Source: Streptantibioticus rubrisoli
GTDB lineage: Bacteria; Actinomycetota; Actinomycetes; Streptomycetales; Streptomycetaceae
Length of the DNA stretch: 64,000 nt
Reading direction: 5' to 3'
NCBI RefSeq assembly: GCF_024436055.1
Contig: NZ_JANFNH010000007.1
Coordinates: 101,082 to 165,081, forward strand
Shown: positions 8,105-16,203 of the stretch, one piece after another
How positions within the stretch are numbered: position 1 is the stretch's first letter
How the letters are laid out: the number at the start of each line of letters is the position of its first letter
Program-made: the position numbers and the translations under genes
Notes under the pieces: model-generated
Database searches by the model: none
What the model saw: the letters and a program-made list of their open reading frames with translations, nothing else
Told to the model about the DNA's origin: nothing

Positions 8105-9003
8105 GAAAGTGCCCTCCCCAGTGCCCGGCGGGCCAGTGCGGCCACCGTACGCCGCAGATGCGCGACCGCGGGCGGCAGCGCGCCCGCGTCCTGACCCGCC
8201 GGATCCGCCGGGTCGCCCACCGGGTCCGGGATGCAGGCCATGGCCACATAGTCGCCGAACGCGGTGCACACCCGCGGGTCCAGGGTGCGTGCGCCGTCCC
8301 AGTCGATCAGCGAGGCCACCCACTGCTCGGCCTCCAGCGGACGCAACGGCATCGGCGCCACCGCGCCGACCGCGCACCGCACCCCGCGCCGCGCCGGGTC
8401 GAGCACCAGCGCGACCGATGCCATGGCCCGGCCGGGACCGGTGCGCGCGGTCGCCTTCAAGAAGACCTGCGGGGCGTGCAGCAGCGGAGCCCTTACGAAC
8501 GCCAGCAGTTCACCCGGGCGCAGCGGGTCCATCCCGGTCAGCAGATGACTGACCGGAACCTCCCGGCTGCCGTTCGGACCGGTCAGGACGACGCTGGCCT
8601 CCAACGCGGCGAGCACCGGCAGCGCGTCACCGGTCGGCGCGGCGGAGGCGATGTTGCCGCCCAGCGTCCCGGCGTTGCGGATCTGCGGCGGACCGGCGGC
8701 GCGCGCCGCGGCGGCCAGGGCGGGGATGAGCGCGGCGAAGTCGGGCCGCCCCATACGGGCGTGGGTGAGCCCGGCACCGAGCAGGGCGTGTCCGTCGGCG
8801 TACTGCCAGCCGCGGATCTCGCTGATCCGGCCCAGGCCGACGAGCCCCGCGGGGCGCAGCAGGCCGGAGTTGACGGCGGCCATCAGATCGGTGCCACCGG
8901 CCACCGGCACGGCCGTGGGCATGGCGGCGAGCGCCGCCACCGCCTCGTCGAGCGAGGCGGGCAGCATCACCGTGCGTCCCGTCTGCCGTGCGTACGTGCT
9001 CAC
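8101..9003 (-). CDS. Molybdenum hydroxylase FAD-binding subunit (CoxM/XdhB-like)
   Basis: This gene encodes the 300-residue flavin subunit and is the first gene of the operon. FAD-contact motifs of the vanillyl-alcohol-oxidase/CoxM fold are visible: PVAGGTDLMAAVNSG near residue 35, and IRNAGTLGGNIASAAPTGD in the middle. The C-terminal half matches the CO-dehydrogenase flavoprotein C-terminal domain. The start is the GTG giving VSTYARQTG, preceded by GGAAGGGAC; upstream sequence in the same frame is not protein-like. It passes electrons from the [2Fe-2S] subunit to the acceptor. The stop overlaps the next start by 4 bp. Confidence 0.88.
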   Translation of the reverse strand: MSTYARQTGRTVMLPASLDEAVAALAAMPTAVPVAGGTDLMAAVNSGLLRPAGLVGLGRISEIRGWQYADGHALLGAGLTHARMGRPDFAALIPALAAAARAAGPPQIRNAGTLGGNIASAAPTGDALPVLAALEASVVLTGPNGSREVPVSHLLTGMDPLRPGELLAFVRAPLLHAPQVFLKATARTGPGRAMASVALVLDPARRGVRCAVGAVAPMPLRPLEAEQWVASLIDWDGARTLDPRVCTAFGDYVAMACIPDPVGDPADPAGQDAGALPPAVAHLRRTVAALARRALGRALS

Positions 9004-9330
9004 GGAGTGTCCCTTCCTCCCCGCAGCCTTGAGGGCGCGGGCGGTACTCCCTGCGCCCACAGCCCATCCGGCCCTGTCGCGGCCCATACCGGTCCGTCGC
9101 CGTACGGTACGTGCTGACAGTCCGGTCACGGCAACTCTGGCACATGTTCCGGGCCGATCAACCCGAGGGTCCATGAAGGGTAGTTCTGTCCGTGTGAGGA
9201 ACGATGGTCCCGATGACCATCACCTCTCCCTTACTTGGGCTTTGGCGCACTTCGGGCGCGTTGTACGGTTTCTCCTGCCGCCCAACCGTGCCAGCACCGC
9301 CCCGGAGACGGCGAGATGATGCGCTCCGGC
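9004..9330. other. Intergenic region upstream of molybdenum hydroxylase operon
   Basis: These 327 bases separate the hexosaminidase 3' end from the FAD-subunit start and must hold the operon promoter. The only clear feature is an inverted repeat GATGGTC-N5-GACCATC at 9203-9221, which could be a repressor site. No convincing gene is seen on either strand. Confidence 0.4.
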
Positions 9331-10983
9331 TCACACGATTGGGGGCGCCCCTTCGATCGGGCGTCCGATGACTCCTGGGCGCCGCTGCCAGGGGTGCGGC
9401 CCGGCGGGCGGCCGGTATTCGACGCCGAGTGCGTCAAGTCGCCGGTAGTGGGCCGCCATTCGGGCGGTGAAGTCCTGGTAGTCGCGCTGCTCGGGAGCGG
9501 GCAGCCGGGACCAGGCCACCTCGGCGAAGGCGGCCAGCCTCGGGAAGGCCAGGTAGTCCGCGGCGCGCACCGAGTCGAGGGTCTCGGTCCACAGGTTCGC
9601 CTGGGTGCCGATGACGTGCCGGGCCTGCTCGCCGCGCAGCTGCGGCGGTACGGGCTCGAACCGGTAGACGTCCTCCAGGGTGCGTACGTATCCGATGGGC
9701 ACCGGTTCGTCGGGGCCGTCGTGCTGCCGGTGGTCGAGGTAGACCTGCTGCTCCGGGCACATCACCACGTCATGTCCGGCCAGCGCGGCGGCGATACCGC
9801 CCGCGTAGCCGCGCCAGGACGAGACGGCCGCGCCGGGTGCCAGGCCGTACTCCGTCACCTCGCCTCCGGCAGGGGCGCCCCGGTTCCCGCCTTCCAGGAT
9901 CTCGTCCCAGCCGATGAGGCGGCGGCCGCGGTCCGCCAGCCAGCGGTCGAAGTGCCGGATGAACCAGCTCTGCAACCCGTCCTCGTCCGCCAGGCCCAGC
10001 TCCTCGATCCGGGCCTGCGCGGCCTTCGACGCCCGCCACTGGTCCTTGGGGCACTCGTCCCCGCCGATGTGCACGAACGTGGACGGGAACAGCTCCAACA
10101 CCTCGGTCAGCACGCCCTCGTAGAACCGCAGGGTGTTGTCGGTGGGGGCCAGTACGTTGGGGTTGACGCCCCAACTGGTCAGCACGGGAAGGGTGGTGGT
10201 GTCGATGACGTCCTGGTTGCCCAGCTCCGGGTAGGCGGCGATGGCGGCCTGCGAGTGCCCGGGCATGTCGATCTCGGGAACGACGGTGATGTGCCGCTCC
10301 GCGGCGTAGGCGACGATCTCGCGGATATCGTCCTGTGTGTAGTAGCCGCCGTGCGGCCGCTCGTCCCACAGCGGCGAGTCCCGCAGGCCCACCTTGGTAC
10401 GGGTGCGCCACGCGCCGACCTCGGTCAGCCGTGGGTAGCGCCTGATCTCGATCCGCCAGCCCTGGTCGTCGGTCAGGTGCAGGTGCAGCACGTTGAGTTT
10501 GTGCGCCGCGAGCAGGTCGACGTAGCGCAGCACCACGTCCTTGGGCATGAAGTGCCGTGCCACGTCGAGCATGAAGCCGCGCCAGCCGAAGCGCGGCACG
10601 TCCTCGATGTCGGCGCACGGCACGTGTGGCGACGCTTTGTGCAGCGGTGCCCGGCGGAAGGCGTCCGGCCCGAGGAGTTGACGCAGGGTCTGGGCGCCCC
10701 AGAAGACCCCGGCCGGGCCGCCGCCGGTGATGCCGATCCCGTCGGCGCGCACCGTCAGCCGGTACGCCTCGGCGGCCAGCGACTCGTCGGTGCGCAGCCG
10801 GATGGCGGGATCGCTTTCGCCGGGCGCGAGGTCCAGCCCGGTGGCCGCACCCACGGTGCCCCGCAGCCACCGCGCCACGCCCTCGGTGCCGGGCGCGGCG
10901 TCGATCCGCGTCGAGCCGCCGAGCGTGAAGGGGTCGTTGCCGGGGGCGGGGTGGAGGTGGGTGGGGGCGGGGATGAGGTCCAT
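9331..10983 (-). CDS. Beta-N-acetylhexosaminidase (GH20)
   Basis: This gene encodes a 550-residue glycoside hydrolase of family 20 that removes terminal N-acetylglucosamine/galactosamine by substrate-assisted catalysis. An N-terminal GH20b-like domain (about residues 1-130) is followed by the (b/a)8 barrel. MLDVARHFMPKDVV and LNVLHLHLTDDQGWR open the barrel, VVPEIDMPGHSQAA follows, and the catalytic pair sits in HIGGDE at Asp309-Glu310. WDEILEGG and the C-terminal aromatic-rich strand are also present. No signal peptide is visible, so it is probably cytoplasmic and feeds GlcNAc catabolism after chitin-oligomer import. The ribosome-binding site is weak. Confidence 0.95.
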   Translation of the reverse strand: MDLIPAPTHLHPAPGNDPFTLGGSTRIDAAPGTEGVARWLRGTVGAATGLDLAPGESDPAIRLRTDESLAAEAYRLTVRADGIGITGGGPAGVFWGAQTLRQLLGPDAFRRAPLHKASPHVPCADIEDVPRFGWRGFMLDVARHFMPKDVVLRYVDLLAAHKLNVLHLHLTDDQGWRIEIRRYPRLTEVGAWRTRTKVGLRDSPLWDERPHGGYYTQDDIREIVAYAAERHITVVPEIDMPGHSQAAIAAYPELGNQDVIDTTTLPVLTSWGVNPNVLAPTDNTLRFYEGVLTEVLELFPSTFVHIGGDECPKDQWRASKAAQARIEELGLADEDGLQSWFIRHFDRWLADRGRRLIGWDEILEGGNRGAPAGGEVTEYGLAPGAAVSSWRGYAGGIAAALAGHDVVMCPEQQVYLDHRQHDGPDEPVPIGYVRTLEDVYRFEPVPPQLRGEQARHVIGTQANLWTETLDSVRAADYLAFPRLAAFAEVAWSRLPAPEQRDYQDFTARMAAHYRRLDALGVEYRPPAGPHPWQRRPGVIGRPIEGAPPIV

Positions 10984-11095
10984 GACCGACCAGTCTGGAC
11001 GACGGCCCCGGTGAGCTGAAGCAGGTGACAGGACATCTCATCTCCCGGCCACGAAGTCCAGCGTTTCACCGGCGCTTCACCCGTGCGGGTGAGGT

Positions 11096-11314
11096 GTGCG
11101 GCGTGGCGCCGCCGCGATACGGCAAGATCGCCACATCGACCTCTTCCGCCTCCGCAACGACACCTGCTTCCGCTGCTTCGCCACGGGAGTACGGCTTACC
11201 GTGACCTGCGCCACGGGTGAACAACCACCGGTCCTGCACTGCGAGTCGTGCCGCGCCCTGTCCGAGGCGGCCCGGTACGCGCAGGCGATGTTGCGGGAGA
11301 CGGTGACCGAGTAG
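11096..11314 (+). CDS. Small cysteine-rich (zinc-ribbon-like) protein
   Basis: This short frame encodes 72 residues with cysteines arranged CxxC (24-27), a single Cys38 and CxxC (49-52). The arrangement resembles a small zinc-binding knuckle pair, followed by an amphipathic C-terminal helix. I do not recognise the family. The GTG start at 11096 is preceded by GGTGAGGT but with almost no spacer, so a later start is possible. It faces the DUF397 gene tail to tail, with 10 bases between them. Coding status rests on the paired CxxC pattern. Confidence 0.55.
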   Translation: MRRGAAAIRQDRHIDLFRLRNDTCFRCFATGVRLTVTCATGEQPPVLHCESCRALSEAARYAQAMLRETVTE

Positions 11315-11324
11315 CGGTCACCCT

Positions 11325-11639
11325 TCAGAGCCGCGCGGCGAACTCCACGAAGCGCGACCACGCTTGGGGGGTGAAGGAGAGGACGGGGCCGGACTTGTCC
11401 TTGGAATCACGGACGTGAACGGTGGTGGGGCAGGTCGCGACCTCGACGCACTGGCCGCCGTGTTCGCTGCTGTGGCTGCTCTTTCGCCAGTCCATGGCGA
11501 CTTCGATGCACTGGCCGCCGCCGCTCCCGCTGTAGCTGCTCGTCCGCCAGTCCAGGGCCACTTCGATGCAAGCGCCGCCTTCGCCGCTGCTGTAGCTGCT
11601 CTTGAACCAGGTCAACTGGTCTATCGCGCCGGTGCTCAT
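11325..11639 (-). CDS. DUF397 protein with triplicated N-terminal module
   Basis: This gene encodes a 104-residue DUF397 protein, the small partner usually found beside Streptomyces XRE/DUF5753 regulators (the whiJ/abaA-type gene sets). A normal member has one W(R/F)KSSYS...GGxCVEVA module followed by VRDSKDxxGPVLxFTPxAW. Here the first module occurs three times in 20-residue steps (9-28, 29-48, 49-68), each with W, SS(Y/H)S, one Cys and (I/V)EVA. The single C-terminal module (VHVRDSKDKSGPVLSFTPQA) then closes the protein. Its ATG overlaps the stop of the upstream regulator gene by 4 bp (ATGA), implying coupled translation. The molecular role of the family is poorly defined; antagonism or co-regulation of the XRE partner is inference. 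Confidence 0.9.
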   Translation of the reverse strand: MSTGAIDQLTWFKSSYSSGEGGACIEVALDWRTSSYSGSGGGQCIEVAMDWRKSSHSSEHGGQCVEVATCPTTVHVRDSKDKSGPVLSFTPQAWSRFVEFAARL

Positions 11640-12451
11640 GCCTCTCCCAGCAACTTCTCGATGAAGGTCATCGACTCCTGTGGCGTAAGAGCCTGGGCTC
11701 GGATGATCCCATACTGAGCTTCCAGTTCCCGCACCATCTTCCGCTCGGTGAGCAGGCGACTCACGTTGGCAACCTCCACGTAGGCGACTCTCTGATGCCC
11801 GGCGGTTTCCATAAGGATCAAATGCCCACCTAGCCCTGCGTGATCCTCCCTGTCAGTGGGCATCACCTGGATCTCCACATTCCGCTTCTGACCGATCAGT
11901 AGCAGTTGTTCCAACTGCCCCCGTAGCACGGATTCACCGCCGATCGGCCGTCGCAGCAGGACCTCCTCGATGACAAAACTCATCAGAGGAGCTGGCCAGC
12001 GGGAGAAGATCTCCTGGCGCGCTAGTCGCGCCGTCACGCGCTGCTCGATCGTCTCCTCGGCCAGTAGCGGGCGTCGCATGGTGAAGACCGCCCGCGCGTA
12101 CTCCTCGGTCTGCAACAGCCCGTTGATCACCTGGCAGTCATACGCATGACACTCAACCGCCTCCGCCTCCAACCGGGCCGCGTCGCGGAAGAACGCCGGG
12201 TACCGGACCTGGGCGACCTCGTCCTTCATCGCCTTGAGGACGCCGTGGGCGTTCAGCACCTCGTCCACCATGTCGATGAACGCGGGCTTGGGGATCCGTC
12301 GCCCCTGTTCGACCGAAGAGACCTGGTCCTCGCCGTAGTTGAGCCGCTTGGCCAGTTCCGCCTGGGTGAGCCCGGCCAACTCGCGGAACAACTTCATCTG
12401 CTTGCCGAAGCACTTGAGGAACCCCGCGCCCGCGTCGTCCCGTTCCGCCAT
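11636..12451 (-). CDS. XRE-family HTH regulator with DUF5753 domain
   Basis: This gene encodes a 271-residue DNA-binding regulator. An XRE helix-turn-helix lies at about residues 18-70 (LAGLTQAELAKRLNYGEDQVSSVEQGRR). The C-terminal ~190 residues are the DUF5753 region, recognised by the run VINGLLQTEEYARAVF...ARQEIF...IEEVLLRRPIGG...VEIQVMPTDREDHAGLGG. The start MAERDD is preceded by GGAGGT at good spacing; the longer frame adds only MGCAGGGG. It is the first gene of a coupled pair with the DUF397 gene and is divergent from the HATPase gene 150 bases away. This set resembles the WhiJ/AbaA-type developmental loci of Streptomyces, which affect sporulation or antibiotic output. Confidence 0.92.
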   Translation of the reverse strand: MAERDDAGAGFLKCFGKQMKLFRELAGLTQAELAKRLNYGEDQVSSVEQGRRIPKPAFIDMVDEVLNAHGVLKAMKDEVAQVRYPAFFRDAARLEAEAVECHAYDCQVINGLLQTEEYARAVFTMRRPLLAEETIEQRVTARLARQEIFSRWPAPLMSFVIEEVLLRRPIGGESVLRGQLEQLLLIGQKRNVEIQVMPTDREDHAGLGGHLILMETAGHQRVAYVEVANVSRLLTERKMVRELEAQYGIIRAQALTPQESMTFIEKLLGEA

Positions 12452-12599
12452 CCCGCCACCTCCGGCGCACCCCAACGATCATCCGTCGCACCTGGTACGG
12501 GTCACAAGACCGACAGCGCACACCACGTGCCCGTACAGCCACCGTCCGTACCCAGCGTCTCGCTGGTCAGGCTACGCATGGCCGACCACGCTCGTGGTC

Positions 12600-13061
12600 A
12601 TGACGACCGAAACTCCACCCTCCGTGCGCACCGCCCAAGCCCCGCCGCACAAGCACGAGTTCGCGATGAACTTCACCTCCACCCCGCGCGGTGCGCGCCT
12701 GGCACGGCGGCTGGTGTCGCACCGGCTCGACGAATGGGGGCACCCGTATGCGTCGTACGCCAACGAGACGGTCACGCTCATCGCCGCCGAACTCGCCGCC
12801 AACGCGGTGCGCCACGGTCACGTCCCCGGCAGGGACTTCCGCCTGCGGCTTGTCGAGAGTTCTGCCCCGGCGACGATTCGCGTGGAGGTCAGCGACACCC
12901 GTACGGAACGGCGCCCGTCATGTGCCGAGCCGGAGCCGGACGCCGAATCGGGGCGCGGCCTCCTGCTCGTCTCACGACTGGCCGCCCGCTGGGGCGTCAC
13001 CGCCCGCCCCGGCGGCCCGGGCAAAACGGTGTGGGCGGAGGTGCCGCTCCGCCAGACGTAG
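12600..13061 (+). CDS. Anti-sigma-factor-like ATP-binding protein (HATPase_c_2)
   Basis: This gene encodes a 153-residue single-domain GHKL ATPase of the RsbW/SpoIIAB-like type abundant in Streptomyces. The N box (AAELAANAVRHGHVPG) and the G box (ESGRGLLLVSRLAARWG) are visible, and the C-terminal strand is KTVWAEVPL. The ATG at 12600 has only a weak upstream GGTGG-like signal; the frame extends further but is not protein-like there. It is divergent from the HTH/DUF397 pair, the usual third member of such loci. It probably binds or phosphorylates an anti-anti-sigma or sigma-like partner not present in the window. Confidence 0.88.
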   Translation: MTTETPPSVRTAQAPPHKHEFAMNFTSTPRGARLARRLVSHRLDEWGHPYASYANETVTLIAAELAANAVRHGHVPGRDFRLRLVESSAPATIRVEVSDTRTERRPSCAEPEPDAESGRGLLLVSRLAARWGVTARPGGPGKTVWAEVPLRQT

Positions 13062-13154
13062 GTATCCGTATGGACACCATCAAAAAACGGTGATCACGTT
13101 AAGCTCATGACGCCTGCGCAAGCATCGACAGGACCAGACGCCGGGGGGCCAAAC

Positions 13155-13619
13155 ATGCCGAGCAGTTCGGGGAGTTCGAACATAATCGACCGCCTCATGC
13201 CGAAGGGCGACAGCCAGCCCCTGACCTTGGACTCGGCCCACGACTCCGGCACCTCGCAGCCCGATGCCATCACCCCCATAGCCTCGGTCGCCGACGACGT
13301 GAAGCTGGCCAGTTACGACCTGAAGGTCTCCCCCGACGGCTTGAAGAAGGCGTCCACCGCATCAGATGAACTAGCCCAAAGCACCGGTCAGGCCCACGAC
13401 AAGCTCACCCAAGCCCATGACGGCCTGGCCAAGGCCACAGACGGCTTCACCTTCGCCACCACCTTGGGCGAGGTACTCAAATCGTGGCAGTCCCGACTGG
13501 ACATGATCCACCGCGACTGCCAGGACCTCAGCGGCCTGTTCAAACTGGCCGTCGACGCCCACCACGACAACGACGACACGATCCGAGCCAAGGTCGCAGC
13601 GATGCGGAAGGGGCTCTGA
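13155..13619 (+). CDS. Hypothetical helical protein, WXG100-like
   Basis: I do not recognise this 154-residue protein by name. After a disordered Ser/Gly/Pro-rich start it has a KVSPDGL-KKAST helix and a middle stretch of Ala/Asp/Lys-rich heptads (HDKLTQAHDGLAKATDGF). A conserved-looking KSWQSRLDMIHRDCQDLSGLF turn with a central Trp follows, and the end is a charged helix. This layout is reminiscent of ESX/WXG100-type secreted or target-binding proteins. I chose the ATG at 13155 because GGGGGG lies six bases upstream, whereas the ATG at 13107 has no ribosome site. It converges on the lipoprotein/DUF1023 pair and may belong to the same cassette. Confidence 0.65.
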   Translation: MPSSSGSSNIIDRLMPKGDSQPLTLDSAHDSGTSQPDAITPIASVADDVKLASYDLKVSPDGLKKASTASDELAQSTGQAHDKLTQAHDGLAKATDGFTFATTLGEVLKSWQSRLDMIHRDCQDLSGLFKLAVDAHHDNDDTIRAKVAAMRKGL

Positions 13620-13775
13620 GCGCGGGCGCGGCATCTGCGATGTAGCGCCGGACCACGAGCCCGCCCCAAGTCCGTCGTGCTTGATATGCCGGAAAGCGGC
13701 ATCACGGCCAAGCCCGAGATCGATGTGGCGCGAAAGCCCCCAAGAGCAGCCACGGCATTCCTGCCCGTGTCAGGG

Positions 13776-14312
13776 CTACGTCGGGTCAGATCCAGCTGGT
13801 TCCTCGTACGCCGGAGAAGTCAGTAGCACCCCAATCTCCGGCTGATCGGTGGCAGTGGGGGCATCCCCAGGGGATTTCCCCTTAATCCACTCAATGAGCA
13901 CGGTGTAGTGGTCCTGCGCGTGCTCCGCTTTGATCGTGAGCTGCCGCGCCTCTGAATGGGCAGGGCCGTACGACGTGATCTTCCACCCATTCTGTGGAAG
14001 CGCCTCATGGAGATTTTTCATCCCGGTTTCCAGCACGTCATTAGGCAAGCCGTAGATTGCCCAGTCATGCCGCATATAGTACTTGTTCGACTGGGATCCG
14101 TAACTAACAGGAAGGGGGCCGGAGTCGGTCACCTTGCCATGCATCCTCGAGAGCTTGAGGATCTGGCTGGACAGTTGAGCCGCCCTTGCTCTGGCAGTAC
14201 CCTCCGCCATTTTACTAGCGTTATTCATACATCCTGCAATCATCGAGAAAGCCGCAAGAAGGACAGGGAGGATTACCAGGTTCTTAAGTCGCCGAGATCC
14301 AGTCTTAGTCAA
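13776..14312 (-). CDS. Lipoprotein overlapping the DUF1023 hydrolase gene
   Basis: This gene encodes a 178-residue predicted lipoprotein. Three basic residues, a hydrophobic stretch (LVILPVLLAAFSMIAG) and the lipobox IAGC place the lipidated Cys at residue 28. The rest looks like a compact a/b extracytoplasmic domain of unknown family. The start is a TTG at 14312 with GGAGAGG six bases upstream; it overlaps the preceding stop by 8 bp (14305-14312). A further upstream ATG would create a non-signal N-terminus. Tight coupling to the hydrolase suggests a partner, chaperone or immunity role on the outer membrane face; that role is inference. Confidence 0.85.
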   Translation of the reverse strand: MTKTGSRRLKNLVILPVLLAAFSMIAGCMNNASKMAEGTARARAAQLSSQILKLSRMHGKVTDSGPLPVSYGSQSNKYYMRHDWAIYGLPNDVLETGMKNLHEALPQNGWKITSYGPAHSEARQLTIKAEHAQDHYTVLIEWIKGKSPGDAPTATDQPEIGVLLTSPAYEEPAGSDPT

Positions 14313-16101
14313 GGGTAACCTCTCCGTACTTCCCGGTGACGACACGAGCCTGATTCAGGAGACTCTCCGAATCCGAGTCCCAATAGGCGCTGTGACCACT
14401 GGTGTCGACATGCATTCTGTTGGCCCCAAAGGCTTCGTCCGATGGGACTTGGGGGTTGTACCCGACATTGTAAGGAATGCCGTGAAATCTATCCACGGCC
14501 CAAGCGTTCCCAGGCAGCTGACTCAGATACTTACCCATCTCGGGTACGGGATCGTCCGATGCAGCCTCGGACCAAACGTGATTCGCGCCCACGTGGAGAT
14601 CCTTCGCATTTCCTACCTCCACACCGGGACTTCCAGCTACGACAATGTCGTTCGTCGCGATATGGCCGTGACTCGCCGCAACACCGACAAGGGTGGACCC
14701 GTAGCTGTGGCCAATCATCGTGGTATGGGCTGCCGTGTCTCCGTCGTGTGCTGCTGCAAGACCGCCCATGAAACTGCTGAGAGCCGGAGCACCCTGATCG
14801 GCGTACTTTCGCAACGTTGCCGCCCCTAGGTCCTGGGGGGCGTCATAGCCTAGATATGTGATCGTCGATGTCTGCTGATCAGATGCCAGTCGGTGAGCAC
14901 TTTGCCACAGGGCGTCCATCCGATTGAGATCACTACCGAGCCCCGACAGTTTCGCCCCCGTCCCCGGCACGTAGACCGCCGTATTCTGTGCCGTATCCGG
15001 GTTCCCGTTCGCAACGATGGCATGGCCATTGCCACGGGTATCGAAGCCCAGGAGGTACTTCTCCGGAAGACCATTGCCGCCCACACTGTCAAGGGCGTTC
15101 TGCACGACATCAGTCCCCTTGATCCTGTCTTCGAGCGACTGAACCTTGTTCTCCCAGTCCTGGTACTCAGGGGTCGGTGCTTCTGGTCTGCCTTCGGGGT
15201 ACTTCGCGGGTTCTTTCTGCTTCAGTTCGTCCAACTGAGCTTCAAGGCTCGCCCGTGACTCCCGCAGGACCACCCGGTTCGCCTCGTCGCGCACCGTGGC
15301 GGGGAGACCGTCAATGGCACCGATGCGGTCGGGGTAAAGGGCCAAGTACTCTTCCTGCTGCTCCTTGGTGAGATGCTTCCACCAGGCAGCGTTCTTCTTC
15401 GGATCGCTGTTGTCCGGTAGGCGATCCAGATGGAGATCGTTACCGACGAGATCCTGGGTGTCCTTACCCTCGGCGGCCACGGCCGCCCAGGTCTTGTCCG
15501 TGATGCGCCAGTCCTGTTGGGACTTGACCTTGGCGAGCATTTTGGCGTAGCGCTCGTCTATTTCGGTGGCCTGGCTGACGGCCTTCGCTATCCGGTTCGC
15601 GATGGCCTCGGCCGTGTCGTGCTGGGAATTCTGCAGCTCCAACGGGCTCTGCCCGCGCGCGTAGGGAACCTGGACCGGCGTCACCGGCTCGCCCGGTTTG
15701 GCGCTACCAGCGGGCTGCGGGAGCAATGGAACGGGCGCAGGCCCTGCCGGGTAGCTGACGCTGCCGTCGGCCTCGACCGTGAACCCGTCGCGCTGCGCCT
15801 CCTCTATGGCGTCGTGTAACTGTTTTTGAACTGGCCTCAGTTCGTCGACCAGGGCGGCTAGAACGGTCCGCAGATAGCCGCTCTCCTGGTACACGTACTG
15901 GTAGTTCTGACTGAGCTGGCTCAGCCGGTCGTGCATCGCATTGGCGGCTTCGCCCTTCTGGTCCATGTCCAGGGGCTTCGCGATGCCGTTGGTCGACTTC
16001 GACCGGGCCGCGTCCATCCTGGCCATCAGATCGCCCCAGCCATCGGCAGCCGCCGACACCTTGGTCAAGTCGAGATCAGCCAGCTGCTGCCTTGTCACCA
16101 T
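14305..16101 (-). CDS. Alpha/beta hydrolase of DUF1023 family with helical (WXG100/LXG-like) N-terminus
   Basis: This gene encodes a 598-residue protein. The first ~330 residues are mostly helical and polar. WGDLMARMDAARSK and YQYVYQESGYLRTVLAALVDEL resemble the four-helix WXG100/LXG targeting modules of ESX substrates, and long charged helices follow. The C-terminal ~230 residues are the DUF1023 a/b-hydrolase: AVYVPGTGAKLSG, the nucleophile elbow MIGHSYGSTLVG (Ser), VVAGSPGVEVG, SDDPVPEMGK, and a late His (HVDTSGHSAYW). Substrate is unknown; family members are esterase/lipase-like. There is no signal peptide, consistent with non-Sec export or cytoplasmic action. AGGTGAAG precedes the ATG. 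It is co-transcribed with the overlapping lipoprotein gene. Confidence 0.88.
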   Translation of the reverse strand: MVTRQQLADLDLTKVSAAADGWGDLMARMDAARSKSTNGIAKPLDMDQKGEAANAMHDRLSQLSQNYQYVYQESGYLRTVLAALVDELRPVQKQLHDAIEEAQRDGFTVEADGSVSYPAGPAPVPLLPQPAGSAKPGEPVTPVQVPYARGQSPLELQNSQHDTAEAIANRIAKAVSQATEIDERYAKMLAKVKSQQDWRITDKTWAAVAAEGKDTQDLVGNDLHLDRLPDNSDPKKNAAWWKHLTKEQQEEYLALYPDRIGAIDGLPATVRDEANRVVLRESRASLEAQLDELKQKEPAKYPEGRPEAPTPEYQDWENKVQSLEDRIKGTDVVQNALDSVGGNGLPEKYLLGFDTRGNGHAIVANGNPDTAQNTAVYVPGTGAKLSGLGSDLNRMDALWQSAHRLASDQQTSTITYLGYDAPQDLGAATLRKYADQGAPALSSFMGGLAAAHDGDTAAHTTMIGHSYGSTLVGVAASHGHIATNDIVVAGSPGVEVGNAKDLHVGANHVWSEAASDDPVPEMGKYLSQLPGNAWAVDRFHGIPYNVGYNPQVPSDEAFGANRMHVDTSGHSAYWDSDSESLLNQARVVTGKYGEVTLD

Positions 16102-16108
16102 GGCCGCT

Positions 16109-16162
16109 TCACCTGCCCAGCTTCACGGACTGGTCGTCTCGCGCCGCAGCAGCGCCGGTCAT
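16109..16162 (-). CDS. Possible 17-residue leader ORF before the DUF1023 gene
   Basis: An ATG with GGGGGGACGC directly upstream opens a 17-codon frame (MTGAAAARDDQSVKLGR). Its stop lies inside the ribosome-binding site of the hydrolase gene, seven bases before that start. It may only couple translation, or it may be chance; no family is recognisable. Confidence 0.25.
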   Translation of the reverse strand: MTGAAAARDDQSVKLGR

Positions 16163-16203
16163 GCGTCCCCCCGAATCACGTCCGTCAACAGTGGTCTAGC
16201 AGG

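Noticed and set aside
9180..9320. Short plus-strand frame between the hydroxylase and hexosaminidase genes
   Set aside because: About 35-40 residues with no family match and poor composition; the region is better read as promoter.
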